Shown: one piece after another, positions 33,680 through 43,778 of the stretch
Layout: each line of letters starts with the position of its first letter
How positions within the stretch are numbered: position 1 is the stretch's first letter
Source: Myxococcus fulvus
GTDB taxonomy: Bacteria; Myxococcota; Myxococcia; Myxococcales; Myxococcaceae
Direction: 5' to 3'
Assembly (NCBI RefSeq): GCF_900111765.1
Contig: NZ_FOIB01000002.1
Coordinates: 1,054,001-1,118,000, forward strand
DNA: 64,000 nt
The notes under the pieces: generated by a model
The model's input: only the letters and a program-made list of their open reading frames with translations
The model's database searches: none
What the model was told of the DNA's origin: nothing
Made by a program: the position numbers and the translations under genes

Positions 33680-35521
33680 TTGAATTCTCGAAGTCATCAT
33701 TCCCTGCTCGGGGGGCTGGCCGTTCTCTGGGCCCTCTCCGCGCAAGCGCAGGTCCAGCGGATTCCCAACCTGGAGCTGGAGCGGTTGCAGCTCAACCCCG
33801 GCGCCAAGGACAGCCTGGTGCTGTCCACCGGTGACCTGCTCCCGGACGGCACCTTCCGGCTGGGGCTCACGGCCCACTACGAGCGCAAGCCGCTGGTGCT
33901 GCTGCGCAACGACAATGAAGTGGGCACCATCGTCTCGGACCGCGTGACGGTGCACCTGAGCGGCGCCTACGCCGTGACGGACTGGTTGGAGTTGGGCCTT
34001 CAAGTTCCCATCGTCTCGCAGTGGGGCCCGGACACGACGGCGCTCGGCTTCCAGACGCCGTCCACGCTCGCGCTCGGCACGCCGTGGGCGCAGGCGCGCG
34101 CGGGGCTCTTGTCCGAGGCGCGCGGTGGCCCGTTGGACGTGGGCCTGCACCTGGGCGCGGCGCTGCCCCTGGGCAGCAAGGACACGCTCACGCGCGACCA
34201 GGGCTTCGTCTTCACCCCCCGCCTGGGCCTGGGCAAGAAGCTGGGCGACGGCTGGCGCGTGGGCGCGGACGTGGGCGCGCTGGTGCGCACCAAGAAGTAC
34301 GCCCTGACGCCCAACGCGGACCCGCTGCAGGACGAGCTGGGCGTGGAGATGAACGGCGGCGTCAACCTGACGGCCAACCTGTTCGGCCTGCGCGAGGAAT
34401 TGGTGGTGCGCGGCACCCTGCCGTTCGCGGACGCGCCCGAGTCGATGGAGGTGCTGCTGGGCCTGCGCACGCCGGCCAAGGCGGGCACCGAGTTCTACAT
34501 CATGGGCGGCCCGGGCTTCGGCCGGACGCCCGGCACGCCCGAGTTCCGCGTGCTGGCGGGCGTCAACTTCGGCCCCCGCGACGATGCGCCCGCATGTGTC
34601 GCGGGCCAGCCCCACGAGCCCGCGCGCTGTCCCAACCTGGACGCGGACGGCGACGGCGTGACGAACGCGTCGGACCGCTGCCCCACCACGCCCGGCCTCG
34701 CCGAGCTCAACGGCTGCCCGGACGGGGACGACGACAAGGACGGCATCCCCAACCTGGCCGACAAGTGCCCCGCCGAGGCGGAGAACGTCAACGGCTTCCA
34801 GGACGAGGACGGCTGCCCGGACGACCCGGACTCCGACAACGACGGCGTCACCGACTCCAAGGACGCGTGCCCGAAGGAGCCCGAGGACAAGGACGGCTTC
34901 CAGGACGAGGACGGCTGCCCGGACCCGGACAATGACAACGACGGCGTGCTCGACGCCAAGGACGCCTGCATCAACGAGGCGGGCCCGAAGGAGAACCGCG
35001 GCTGCCCGGACAAGGACCGCGACAACGACGGTCTGGTGGACCGGCTGGACAACTGCCCGGACGAGCCGGGACCGGTGAAGAACCACGGCTGCAAGCAGAA
35101 GCAGCTCGCGCAGATTGGCGAGGGCCAGATTCGCATCCTCGAGGCCGTCTTCTTCGAGAACAACAAGGACCTCATCAGCCCGCGCAGCTTCAAGCTGCTC
35201 GACGGCGTGGCCGCCATCCTCGTGTCGCACCCCGAAATCGAGAAGGTGCGCGTCGAGGGCCACACCGACAACACGGGCAAGGCCGACTACAACCTGGACC
35301 TGTCGCAGCGCCGCGCCGAGGCGGTGGTGAAGTACCTGGAGGGCAAGGGCGTCAAGCGCGAGCGGCTGGAGCCGCGCGGCTTCGGCCCCCAGAAGCCCAT
35401 CGCGGAGAACACCACCAAGGCTGGCCGCGCCAAGAACCGCCGCGTGGAGTTCCGCATCGTCGGTGACGCCGATGGCGTCGAGACGAAGAGCGGCGAGCCC
35501 ACCGACACCCTCGAGAAGTGA
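33680..35521 (+). CDS. Outer-membrane OmpA-family protein with TSP3 calcium-binding repeats
   Basis: 613 residues from a TTG start at 33680, chosen because GGAGGAA lies four bases upstream and a Sec signal (cleavage near A-Q-A-Q, residue 24) follows at once. Longer starts would bury the signal. Residues 30-310 are a beta-barrel-like domain with alternating hydrophobic strands. About 315-470 contain five thrombospondin type 3 repeats (D-x-D-x-D-G-x-x-D-x-x-D-x-C-P). About 485-595 are the OmpA peptidoglycan-binding domain with V-E-G-H-T-D-N-T-G and N-R-R-V-E-F-R-I. It should tie the outer membrane to the wall. It is followed 13 bp later by the DUF4215 lipoprotein, probably in one operon. Confidence 0.9.
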   Translation: MNSRSHHSLLGGLAVLWALSAQAQVQRIPNLELERLQLNPGAKDSLVLSTGDLLPDGTFRLGLTAHYERKPLVLLRNDNEVGTIVSDRVTVHLSGAYAVTDWLELGLQVPIVSQWGPDTTALGFQTPSTLALGTPWAQARAGLLSEARGGPLDVGLHLGAALPLGSKDTLTRDQGFVFTPRLGLGKKLGDGWRVGADVGALVRTKKYALTPNADPLQDELGVEMNGGVNLTANLFGLREELVVRGTLPFADAPESMEVLLGLRTPAKAGTEFYIMGGPGFGRTPGTPEFRVLAGVNFGPRDDAPACVAGQPHEPARCPNLDADGDGVTNASDRCPTTPGLAELNGCPDGDDDKDGIPNLADKCPAEAENVNGFQDEDGCPDDPDSDNDGVTDSKDACPKEPEDKDGFQDEDGCPDPDNDNDGVLDAKDACINEAGPKENRGCPDKDRDNDGLVDRLDNCPDEPGPVKNHGCKQKQLAQIGEGQIRILEAVFFENNKDLISPRSFKLLDGVAAILVSHPEIEKVRVEGHTDNTGKADYNLDLSQRRAEAVVKYLEGKGVKRERLEPRGFGPQKPIAENTTKAGRAKNRRVEFRIVGDADGVETKSGEPTDTLEK

Positions 35522-35534
35522 GGAAAGACCTCTC

Positions 35535-38500
35535 ATGCCATCATCAGACCTGCATCCCACTGCCATGAAGCGGGCCCGGACGGGCCCGTCCGTGGCCGCG
35601 CTCGCCCTGGCGCTCATCACCACCCTCACCGGCTGCCAGGAGCAGCAGCCCACCGCGCTCGTCTCGACCGAGGCGCCCGGCGCGCAGCGCTCCGAGCTGG
35701 CCGCCCCCGTCGTCGGTGACGGGCGGATTCAACCCGGAGAGGAGTGCGACGACGGAAACACGGCCAGCGGCGACGGCTGTTCCGCCACCGGCACCATCGA
35801 GGCGGGCTACCTGTGTCACGTCCCCGGACGGGCCTGTTCGCTCGCGTCGCTGTGCGGCAACAACGTGGTCAACCCGGGCGAGGCCTGCGACGACGGCGAC
35901 ACCGCGGCCGGCGACAACGGCTGCTCGGCCACGTGTGACTTGTCCCTGTGCGGCAACGGCGCGTTCGACAACCGCCAGTGGCCGAACTTCGACCAGGAGA
36001 TCTGCGACGACGGCAACCGCACCGAGGGCGACGGCTGCAACCGGATGTGCGAGGTGGAGCCTGGCTTCGCCTGCACCGGCGCGCCCAGCCGCTGCGTGAG
36101 GGCGGGCATCGCCTTCTTCAACACCGGCGTGGACCAGAACAACCGCCGCCTGGAGTCCGGCGCGGACCCGCACTGGTTCTACTCCGGCACCACGACGGGC
36201 GCGGCCATCGGCGCGCGCAGCGCCGTGGACTGGCCGCAGGAGATCCAGACCGCCACCTTCATGGTGGCCCCGCTGGGTGCCCCCGTCTGCGTCTACCAGG
36301 ACTTCATCATCCCCTCGACGACGAACGTGGCGCAGTTCCGCATGCGCATCGCCACGTTCAACGACAACTCGTTCGACGGCGCCACCATCAACGGCCAGCC
36401 CTTCACGCCCACCACCGTGAGCGAGCCCGCGGGCTCGCCGTGGCAGAAGAGCATCATCCGTGAGTTCGGCACCGCGGCGGCCTGGAGGACGGGCCTCAAC
36501 CGGCTGGAGCTGTGCAACGAGAACGAGGCGTCCCCGCCCAACGCGTTCCGCTACCTCTTCGTGGACGCGTACGACGACCGCTGCGGCGACGGCGTGGTGT
36601 CCCCCCGCGAGGAGTGCGACGACAACGACACGGACAGCGGCGACGGCTGCAGCGCCACGTGCGGCATCGAGCCGGGCTATGGCTGCACCGGCCAGCCCAG
36701 CTCCTGCGCGGCCACGTGCGGCAACGGCCTGCTCAACCCCGGCGAGCAGTGCGACGACGGCAACCTCACCGCGAACGACGGCTGCAACGCGTCCTGCCGC
36801 GTGGAGTCCGGTTACGCGTGCCCCACCCCCGGCCAGGCCTGTGTCACCACGTGTGGCAACGGCGCCATCGACCCGGGCGAGCTGTGCGATGACGGCAACA
36901 ACATGTCCGGCGACGGCTGCTCCAACGCGTGCCGCGTCGAGAACGGCTACGAGTGCTCGGGCGCGCCCTCCAACTGCGCGCCCACGTGCGGCAACGGCGT
37001 GCTCAACACGGGCGAGCTGTGCGACGACGGCAACACGAACCTGGGTGACGGCTGCTCCAACGCCTGCACCCTGGAGCTGGGCTACACCTGCCCCACCGTG
37101 GGCCAGCCGTGCGTGAAGACGTGCGGCAACGGCACCGTGGACCCGGGCGAGACGTGCGACGACGGCAACCTGAACTCGGGTGATGGCTGCGCCACCGAGT
37201 GCAAGCCGGAGCCGGGCTACTCGTGCAGCCGCCCCGCGAGCGGCCCGTCCGTGTGTGTCGCCACCTGCGGCAACGGCACGGTGGACGCCAACGAGACGTG
37301 CGACGACGACAACACCGTCAGCGGCGACGGCTGCAGCCAGGGCTGCGCGGTGGAGACGGGCTACCAGTGCTCCGGCGTGCCCTCCGACTGCGACACCCTC
37401 TGCGGCGACGGCATCCGCGCGGGCGCCGAGACGTGCGACGACGGCAACACCAACGCGGAGGACGGCTGCTCGGCCACCTGCACCGTCGAGAGGGGCTACA
37501 GCTGCCCGCCCCCGGGCAACCAGTGCTTCCCCACGTGCGGCAACGGCGACCTCGACGCTGGCGAGACGTGCGACGACGACAACACCGTCTCCGGCGACGG
37601 CTGCTCCAACACGTGCGCCCAGGAGCCGGGCTATTCGTGCAGCGGCCAGCCCAGCGCCTGCGTCACCACCTGCGGCGACGGCACGGTGGCCGGCGGCGAG
37701 GTGTGCGACGACGGGAATCTGGAGTCCGGTGACACATGCTCGCCGCGCTGCCTGTGGTCCAACGGCCAGCCCTGCGCCGCGTCCGGCGTCTGCGACAGCG
37801 GCCTGTGCAACCCCCACACGAACGTCTGCGTCAGCCCCAACGTGTGCGGCAACGGGCTCTTGGACGAGGGTGAGCAGTGCGACGACGGTGACACCACCGG
37901 CGGCGACGGCTGCAGCGCCACGTGCACCGTCGAGACGGGCTACAGCTGCGCGGGCATCCCCTCCGCGTGCGCGGTGACGTGCGGCGACGGCATCAAGGCC
38001 GCCGCCGAGGCGTGCGACGACGGCAACACCACCGAGGGCGACGGCTGCTCGGCCACCTGCACCATCGAGGCGGGCCACGGCTGCAAGAACACCGGCGTGC
38101 ACGCCCTCTACACGCGGCTGGGCCGCTCGCAGTGCACCAACGTGTCGGACATCGCCCAGCCGGACCTGGCGGCGTCCCCCGCCGAGGCGGCGCTCACGGT
38201 GCCGGGCCGCTACCGCGCGGCCTATGTCTCCGGCGCGGTGAGCTACTCGGGCACCGACAACTGGTACCCGGGCCTGTTCGGCTTCAACCACGTCACGGGC
38301 GCGGGGACCCAGCGCTTCACGCTGGGCCGCCTGCCGCTGTCGGGCCCGGCCTCCGCCACCCGCGACGCGGCCATGGGCCTGGGCTTCGGGCATCACCAGG
38401 ACTTCGACGCGCTCTCGGGCGAGGTGCGCCTGGCGCTCGTCGACACCGACTGCGCGGACGACAACAACACCGAGACGCAGGTGGCCTACCGGGTGGACTC

Positions 38501-39965
38501 GCTGTCCATCTGCCAGCTCATCCCCGTGCTGACGGACCCGGCGCCGGGCGGCGTGACGGACCCGGTCATCGGCGGCACCGGTTCGCCGGGCTCCACCATC
38601 GACGTCTACGTCGACGGTGGCACCACGCCGGTGTGCACCGTGGTGGTGGACGCCGCGGGCCGCTGGACGTGCGATTTGGGCAACATCCCCGAGGGCACGC
38701 ACTCGGTGGTCCTCACCTCCACCGAGGTGGGCGCCACGGAGACGGCTCCGCCGGCCACCATCATCGTCGAGCTGACCCCGCCGACGACGCCCGTCATCAC
38801 CGGCCCCGCCAACAACTCCACCGTCACGACGGGCACCCCGCCCATCACCGGCACCGCCGACCCGGGCACCACCGTCACGGTGCGCGAGGGTGGCACCGTG
38901 GTCTGCACGGCCACCACCGACGCGGGCGGCAACTGGAGCTGCACGCCGACGACGCCGCTGCCGGACGGCTCGCACACCCTCACCGCCACGGCCGTCACCC
39001 CGGAGGGCAGCACCAGCGAGACCTCCGCCCCGTCGACGTTCATCGTGGACACCACCGCCCCGGGCGCGCCCGTCATCACGGGTCCGGCCGACGGCTCCAC
39101 GGTGTCCACCGGCACGCCCCCCATCAGCGGCACCTCGGAGCCCGGCTCCACCGTGACGGTGCGCGAGGGTGGCACCGTGGTCTGCACGGCCACCGCCGAC
39201 GCTGCCGGCAACTGGAGCTGCACGCCGACGACGCCGCTGTCCGAGGGTCCCCACACCCTCACCGCCACGTCCACCGACGGCGCGGGCAACACCAGCCCGC
39301 CCTCGGCGCCGGTGACGTTCACCGTCAGCACCACCGTGCCCGGCGTGCCCGTCATCACGGGTCCCGCCAACGGCTCGGTGCTGGCCGACTCCACGCCCGC
39401 CATCTCCGGCACCGCCACGCCGGGCGCCACCGTCACGGTGCGCGAGGGCACCACGGTGGTGTGCACGGCCACCGCCGACGCTGCCGGCAACTGGAGCTGC
39501 ACGCCGACGACGCCGCTGGCGGATGGCACGCACGCCGTCACGGCCACGGCCACGGACCCGGTCTCGGGCAATGAGAGCGGGCCCTCCAACGTCGACACGT
39601 TCCGCATCGACACGCAGGCGCCGGACACGTCCTTCAGCCGCACCCCGGGCGCCAGCTCCGGGAACACCGAGTCCCCGTTCGCCTACGCCTCCAACGAGGA
39701 GGGCGTGACGTTCGAGTGCAGCCTGGACAACGGGCCCTACGTCGCCTGCCAGGACAGCTATGACGTCGACGAGGGTGAGCACGTGCTGCGCGTGCGCGCC
39801 ATCGACAGCGCGGGCAACGTGGACCCGACGCCCGCCGAGCACCGGTGGACGGTGCTCAACTCGCGCGCCTTCGCGGGCGGCGGTTGCAGCGCGGCGCCGG
39901 CCTCGTCGGCGGGCCTGGCGCTGCTGGCCCTGCTGGGCCTGCGCCGCCGCAAGGCGCGTCGGTAG
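35535..39965 (+). CDS. Giant Cys-rich DUF4215/Ig-like lipoprotein with MYXO-CTERM tail
   Basis: 1476 residues. The ATG at 35535 has AGGAAAG seven bases upstream. A second ATG at 35565 would give a shorter, more usual signal. A lipobox T-L-T-G-C ends at Cys34. Residues 55-860 contain 14 DUF4215 repeats (pattern C-G-N-G, G-E-x-C-D-D-G-N, G-D-G-C-S) interrupted by one larger beta-rich domain (about 190-350). Then come a lectin-like segment (about 860-995), four bacterial Ig-like domains in 93-residue periods, one more adhesion-type domain, and a C-terminal G-G-G-C-S plus hydrophobic stretch plus R-R-R-K-A-R-R, the MYXO-CTERM sorting signal. Having both a lipobox and MYXO-CTERM is odd. Probably a cell-surface adhesin or matrix protein. 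Confidence 0.88.
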   Translation: MPSSDLHPTAMKRARTGPSVAALALALITTLTGCQEQQPTALVSTEAPGAQRSELAAPVVGDGRIQPGEECDDGNTASGDGCSATGTIEAGYLCHVPGRACSLASLCGNNVVNPGEACDDGDTAAGDNGCSATCDLSLCGNGAFDNRQWPNFDQEICDDGNRTEGDGCNRMCEVEPGFACTGAPSRCVRAGIAFFNTGVDQNNRRLESGADPHWFYSGTTTGAAIGARSAVDWPQEIQTATFMVAPLGAPVCVYQDFIIPSTTNVAQFRMRIATFNDNSFDGATINGQPFTPTTVSEPAGSPWQKSIIREFGTAAAWRTGLNRLELCNENEASPPNAFRYLFVDAYDDRCGDGVVSPREECDDNDTDSGDGCSATCGIEPGYGCTGQPSSCAATCGNGLLNPGEQCDDGNLTANDGCNASCRVESGYACPTPGQACVTTCGNGAIDPGELCDDGNNMSGDGCSNACRVENGYECSGAPSNCAPTCGNGVLNTGELCDDGNTNLGDGCSNACTLELGYTCPTVGQPCVKTCGNGTVDPGETCDDGNLNSGDGCATECKPEPGYSCSRPASGPSVCVATCGNGTVDANETCDDDNTVSGDGCSQGCAVETGYQCSGVPSDCDTLCGDGIRAGAETCDDGNTNAEDGCSATCTVERGYSCPPPGNQCFPTCGNGDLDAGETCDDDNTVSGDGCSNTCAQEPGYSCSGQPSACVTTCGDGTVAGGEVCDDGNLESGDTCSPRCLWSNGQPCAASGVCDSGLCNPHTNVCVSPNVCGNGLLDEGEQCDDGDTTGGDGCSATCTVETGYSCAGIPSACAVTCGDGIKAAAEACDDGNTTEGDGCSATCTIEAGHGCKNTGVHALYTRLGRSQCTNVSDIAQPDLAASPAEAALTVPGRYRAAYVSGAVSYSGTDNWYPGLFGFNHVTGAGTQRFTLGRLPLSGPASATRDAAMGLGFGHHQDFDALSGEVRLALVDTDCADDNNTETQVAYRVDSLSICQLIPVLTDPAPGGVTDPVIGGTGSPGSTIDVYVDGGTTPVCTVVVDAAGRWTCDLGNIPEGTHSVVLTSTEVGATETAPPATIIVELTPPTTPVITGPANNSTVTTGTPPITGTADPGTTVTVREGGTVVCTATTDAGGNWSCTPTTPLPDGSHTLTATAVTPEGSTSETSAPSTFIVDTTAPGAPVITGPADGSTVSTGTPPISGTSEPGSTVTVREGGTVVCTATADAAGNWSCTPTTPLSEGPHTLTATSTDGAGNTSPPSAPVTFTVSTTVPGVPVITGPANGSVLADSTPAISGTATPGATVTVREGTTVVCTATADAAGNWSCTPTTPLADGTHAVTATATDPVSGNESGPSNVDTFRIDTQAPDTSFSRTPGASSGNTESPFAYASNEEGVTFECSLDNGPYVACQDSYDVDEGEHVLRVRAIDSAGNVDPTPAEHRWTVLNSRAFAGGGCSAAPASSAGLALLALLGLRRRKARR
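38871..39518 (+). repeat. Three 90-bp near-identical blocks at 279-bp spacing
   Basis: Blocks at 38871-38960, 39150-39239 and 39429-39518 encode the same Ig-like core (T-V-R-E-G, V-V-C-T-A-T, N-W-S-C-T-P-T-T-P-L). The period is exactly 279 bp (93 codons). The nucleotide identity exceeds what protein conservation needs, so recent duplication or gene conversion is likely. Confidence 0.85.
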
Positions 39966-40004
39966 TCCGTCTTTCACCGCCGGGGGGTCCACATCCCTTC
40001 CCCC

Positions 40005-40024
40005 AGTCCCCTGCCCCGGGGACT
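40005..40024 (+). terminator. Possible terminator hairpin after the giant lipoprotein gene
   Basis: AGTCCCC, six bases, GGGGACT: a perfect 7-bp stem 40 bp after the stop codon and before the kinase start. It has no T tract. Confidence 0.4.
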
Positions 40025-40069
40025 CGTGGACCTCCCGGCGGGTCTCCCCGCCTCGTCGCGCAACCCCGT

Positions 40070-43000
40070 ATGCTGGGGGCCGTGGACAAGGCGGGGAAGA
40101 CGCAGGAGAGGTACGAAGAGGAGCTGCTCCTCGCGCTGGACTACGGGCTCGTCTCCGCCGAGGAGGCGACCGCCCTGCGCGAGGAGGCGCTCGGCCTGGG
40201 CAGAAGCCCGCTGGAGCTGCTGCGCGCTCGTGGCGGCGTGAGCGAGCACACGCTGAGCACCCTGCGCGAGGAGCTCGGCACCCCGTTGGAGGACACGGCC
40301 AGTGGTGGCGCCCCGCTGGAGGCCACCACGCTGGACCCGCGCACGCCCCCGGTGGCGCCCCCCGTCGCCGCCCTGGCGGACGACGCGAGCGAGGCCCCCG
40401 TGTTCCCGGTGCCGGACTGGAACCGCTACCAGCCGGTGCGCTTCCTGGGTCAGGGCGGCATGGGGCAGGTGTTCCTGGCGTACGACCCGCTCTTGCGCCG
40501 CAACGTCGCGCTCAAGTTCGTGAAGGGCGGAGACCCGGAGCTGGCCAGGCGCTTCCTGTCGGAGGCGCGGGCCCAGGCCCGGGTGCGCCACGAGCGGGTG
40601 TGCGAGGTGTACGAGGTCGGCGAGGTGCAGGGGCGCGGCTACATCGCCATGCGCTACGTGGACGGCCAGTCGCTCGGGCAGCTCGCCGCCACGCTGACGC
40701 CGGAGCAGAAGGTGCTGGTGCTGCGGCAGGCCGCCGAGGGCGTGCACGCCGCGCACCGCGCGGGCCTGGTGCACCGGGACATCAAGCCCGGCAACATCCT
40801 GGTGGAGCGCACCGAGGACGGGGGCCACGCGCCCTTCGTCATGGACTTCGGCCTGGCGCGCGACTGGCGCGAGGAGGCGGGTCAGAGCGGCGTGGTGATG
40901 GGCACGCCGCACTACATGGCCCCCGAGCAGGCCCGTGGGGACACGTCCCGGCTGGACCGGCGCGTGGACGTCTACGGGCTGGGCGCCACGCTGTACGTGC
41001 TGCTCACCGGCCAGACGCCCTTCGCGGGGAGCGGGCAGGACGTCATCACCCGCCTGCAGACGGAGGAGCCGCTCCCGCCGCGCGCGGTGGACCGGGACAT
41101 CCCCGAGGACCTGGAGGCGGTGGTCCTCAAGTGCCTGGAGAAGGAGCGCTCGGCCCGGTACGACTCGGCGCGCGCGCTGGCGGATGATTTGGAGCGCTTC
41201 CTGGGCGGGGAGCCGGTGCAGGCGCGGCGGGGCGTGGGCTACCGGCTGCGCAAGAAGGCGCGCAAGCACCGCGTGGCCTTGAGCCTGGCGGTGGCGGCGC
41301 TGACGGTGGTGGCGCTGGCGCTGGGGCAGGCGGTGGTGGCGCGCAAGGAGGTGGTCGAGCGCGAGCGGCTCACGCGCAGCTTCACCGAGCGGGTGGAGCG
41401 CATCGAGGCGGCCGCGCGCTACTCCTTCCTGTCGCGCCTGCACGACACGCGCGAGGACCAGCAGGCCCTGCGCGCCAGCATGGACGCGCTGGAGGTCGAG
41501 GTGCGCGAGGCGGGCGAGCACGCGGTGGGCCCCGGCCACTACGCGCTGGGCCGCGCGCTGCTGGCGCTGGGCGACGTGGAGGGCGCCCGGGCGAGGCTGG
41601 AGTCCGCGTGGCGTCACGGCTACCGCGAGCCCCGCGCGGCCTGGGCGCTGGCGCTGGTGCTGGGAGACCAGTACCGGGAGAAGCTGCTGTTGGACGTCGA
41701 GCGGCGCAGCCAGGAGCAGCGCGAGGCGCGCCGGCGCGAGCTGGAGCAGCGCTACCGCGACCCGGCGCTGGCCTACCTGCGCCAGGCCGAGGGGCCGGAC
41801 GTGCCCGCGCCGCCCTTGTACGTGAAGGCCCTGTTCGCCTTCCATGAAGGCCGCCACGAGGAGGCCCTGGCGCGCCTGGACGCCATGGGGACCGCCTGGC
41901 CCTGGTTCTACGAGGCGCCCCTGTTGCGCGGCGACGTGCACCTGGCCCGCGCCACCGCGCGCTGGCACCAGGGCGACAGCGCGGGCTCCCAGGCGGACCT
42001 GGAGGCGGGGCGCCAGGCGTACGCGCGGGCCATCTCCACCGCGGAGAGCCTGCCGGACACCCACTACGCCCTGGGGCGTCTGGAGCTGGCGGCGCTCGTG
42101 ATGGAGCTGTACGGCTCCGGCGACGTGCAGCCGCCCTATGAGCGGGGCCTCGCCGCCCTGTCGCGCGCGCTCCAGGCCGCGCCCGGACACCACCGCTCAC
42201 TCATCGTGTTGTCGCGGCTGCACCGCCGGCTGGGAGAGCAGCACGCCAACCAGAACGCGACGGACGTGGAGGCGCTCTTCGGCAAGGCCATCGACGCGGC
42301 CAAGGCCGCGCTGAAGCTCGCGCCCCCCGCCGAGCGCGTCACCCTGGACCTGGCCATCATCCACCGGCTGTGGGCGCGCCACCTGCAGCGGCTCTCCCAG
42401 GACCCGCGCGAGCAGCTGGGCCACTCCATCGAGGCCTTCGAGCAGCTGGGGCCCGAGGAGCGCGACTACGCCTTCTTCGCCAACCTGGGCGTGACGCATC
42501 AGGTGTGGGCGGACTACGAGAGCGGGCTCGGCCTGGACTCGCTGGAGCACCAGGGCAAGGCCATCGACGCCTACCTGGCCGCCATCCGCCTGCGCGACAC
42601 CCAGGCCGACGCGTGGATCAACCTGGGCAACGCCTACCGCGCGAGGGCGGGCCTCACCCGGGCGCCGGACGCGCAGGGGGACCTCACCCGCGCGCTGGAG
42701 GCCATCCAGCGCGCGCTCGCCCTCAACCCGCGCAACGTCATCGCCTGCTACCAGGGCGCGGACGTGTCCGAGCAGCTGGCGCGCTGGCGTCAGGAGCACG
42801 GCCAGGACCCGAGGCCCGACTTGGAGCGGGCGCTCGCGCTCTACCGCCAGGGTCGCGACATCAACCCCAAGCTGCCCCAGCTCACCAACGGCCTGGGCGC
42901 GGCCCTGCTGTGGTGGGCCGAGCAGCGCTGGGAGGAGGGCGAGGACGTGGAGGCGCTCCTGACCGAGGCGCGCGAGGCCTTCGAGCAGGCGCGCGAGGCG

Positions 43001-43765
43001 GCCCCCCAGCAGAGCTACGCCTACAACAACCTGGGCGAGGTGGAGGCGGTGCGCGCGGGCTTTCTCCTGGCGCGCGGGCAGGACCCGTCCCCGGGCCTGA
43101 AGACGGCGGAGGCCGCCTACCGCAAGACGCTGGAGATGATGCCCGGCGACGCGGACATCTGGACCAACCTGGCCCGCGTGCACGTGCTCGCGGCCACGCA
43201 CGCGCTGCAGGAGCGGCGCGACGTGACGCCCGGGCTCACCCGCGCGCAGGAGGCGCTGGACCGAGCCCGGCAGCTCAACCCGCGCCTGGGCTACGCGTGG
43301 CGCTACCAGGGCGCGCTCTTCGACGTGCACGCGCGCGAGCGGGTGCGGCTGGGCACCGCGAGGGAGGAGGACTTCCGGCGGACCGAGGACGCGCTCGCCC
43401 AGGCGGTGGAGCTGTCCCCCCGGCGTCAGGAGTACGTGCTGGCGTCGAGCGAGCTGGCGCTGGCCTGGGGGCGCTGGAGGTCGCGCCGGGGAGAGGACGC
43501 GACCGGGGTGCTGACGCGCGCCTTGGAGGGCGTCGAGCGAATCCTCGCGGCCCGGCCGGAGTGGGCCCGGGCGCGGCTGCTGCGCGCCGGGCTCCTGTGG
43601 GCGCTGGCGGAGGGCACCGCCGTCCCGGAACAGCGTCAGGCGTGGACGACGCGCGCCCGCGCCGACGCGGAGCAGGCGCTGGCGAAGAACCCGCACCTGG
43701 CCTCGACGTGGAAGGCGCGGCTGGCACCAGACCTGGAGGTCTCCGTCCGGCCCGCCGCGCCCTGA
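40070..43765 (+). CDS. Membrane Ser/Thr protein kinase with C-terminal TPR-type sensor
   Basis: 1231 residues from the ATG at 40070. A GTG at 40082 after GGGGGC is an alternative start. The kinase domain spans about residues 120-385: glycine loop G-Q-G-G-M-G-Q-V, Lys149 in A-L-K-F, catalytic H-R-D-I-K-P-G-N (235-242), D-F-G (259-261), A-P-E (284-286). All catalytic residues are present. A single membrane segment lies at about 402-424. The remaining 800 residues are helical TPR-like repeats (many W, A-Y-x-x-G-N and N-P motifs). The architecture matches the PknB-TPR kinases common in myxobacteria. With the kinase inside and TPR outside, it may sense envelope proteins. Confidence 0.9.
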   Translation: MLGAVDKAGKTQERYEEELLLALDYGLVSAEEATALREEALGLGRSPLELLRARGGVSEHTLSTLREELGTPLEDTASGGAPLEATTLDPRTPPVAPPVAALADDASEAPVFPVPDWNRYQPVRFLGQGGMGQVFLAYDPLLRRNVALKFVKGGDPELARRFLSEARAQARVRHERVCEVYEVGEVQGRGYIAMRYVDGQSLGQLAATLTPEQKVLVLRQAAEGVHAAHRAGLVHRDIKPGNILVERTEDGGHAPFVMDFGLARDWREEAGQSGVVMGTPHYMAPEQARGDTSRLDRRVDVYGLGATLYVLLTGQTPFAGSGQDVITRLQTEEPLPPRAVDRDIPEDLEAVVLKCLEKERSARYDSARALADDLERFLGGEPVQARRGVGYRLRKKARKHRVALSLAVAALTVVALALGQAVVARKEVVERERLTRSFTERVERIEAAARYSFLSRLHDTREDQQALRASMDALEVEVREAGEHAVGPGHYALGRALLALGDVEGARARLESAWRHGYREPRAAWALALVLGDQYREKLLLDVERRSQEQREARRRELEQRYRDPALAYLRQAEGPDVPAPPLYVKALFAFHEGRHEEALARLDAMGTAWPWFYEAPLLRGDVHLARATARWHQGDSAGSQADLEAGRQAYARAISTAESLPDTHYALGRLELAALVMELYGSGDVQPPYERGLAALSRALQAAPGHHRSLIVLSRLHRRLGEQHANQNATDVEALFGKAIDAAKAALKLAPPAERVTLDLAIIHRLWARHLQRLSQDPREQLGHSIEAFEQLGPEERDYAFFANLGVTHQVWADYESGLGLDSLEHQGKAIDAYLAAIRLRDTQADAWINLGNAYRARAGLTRAPDAQGDLTRALEAIQRALALNPRNVIACYQGADVSEQLARWRQEHGQDPRPDLERALALYRQGRDINPKLPQLTNGLGAALLWWAEQRWEEGEDVEALLTEAREAFEQAREAAPQQSYAYNNLGEVEAVRAGFLLARGQDPSPGLKTAEAAYRKTLEMMPGDADIWTNLARVHVLAATHALQERRDVTPGLTRAQEALDRARQLNPRLGYAWRYQGALFDVHARERVRLGTAREEDFRRTEDALAQAVELSPRRQEYVLASSELALAWGRWRSRRGEDATGVLTRALEGVERILAARPEWARARLLRAGLLWALAEGTAVPEQRQAWTTRARADAEQALAKNPHLASTWKARLAPDLEVSVRPAAP

Positions 43766-43778
43766 GGCCCACGCCCGA

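Noticed and set aside
35544..39992. A 1482-codon open frame antisense to the giant lipoprotein
   Set aside because: It mirrors the Cys-rich and Ig repeats, is Val/Arg/Ala/Gly-rich with no domain, and arises from GC-rich codon bias opposite a clearly coding strand.
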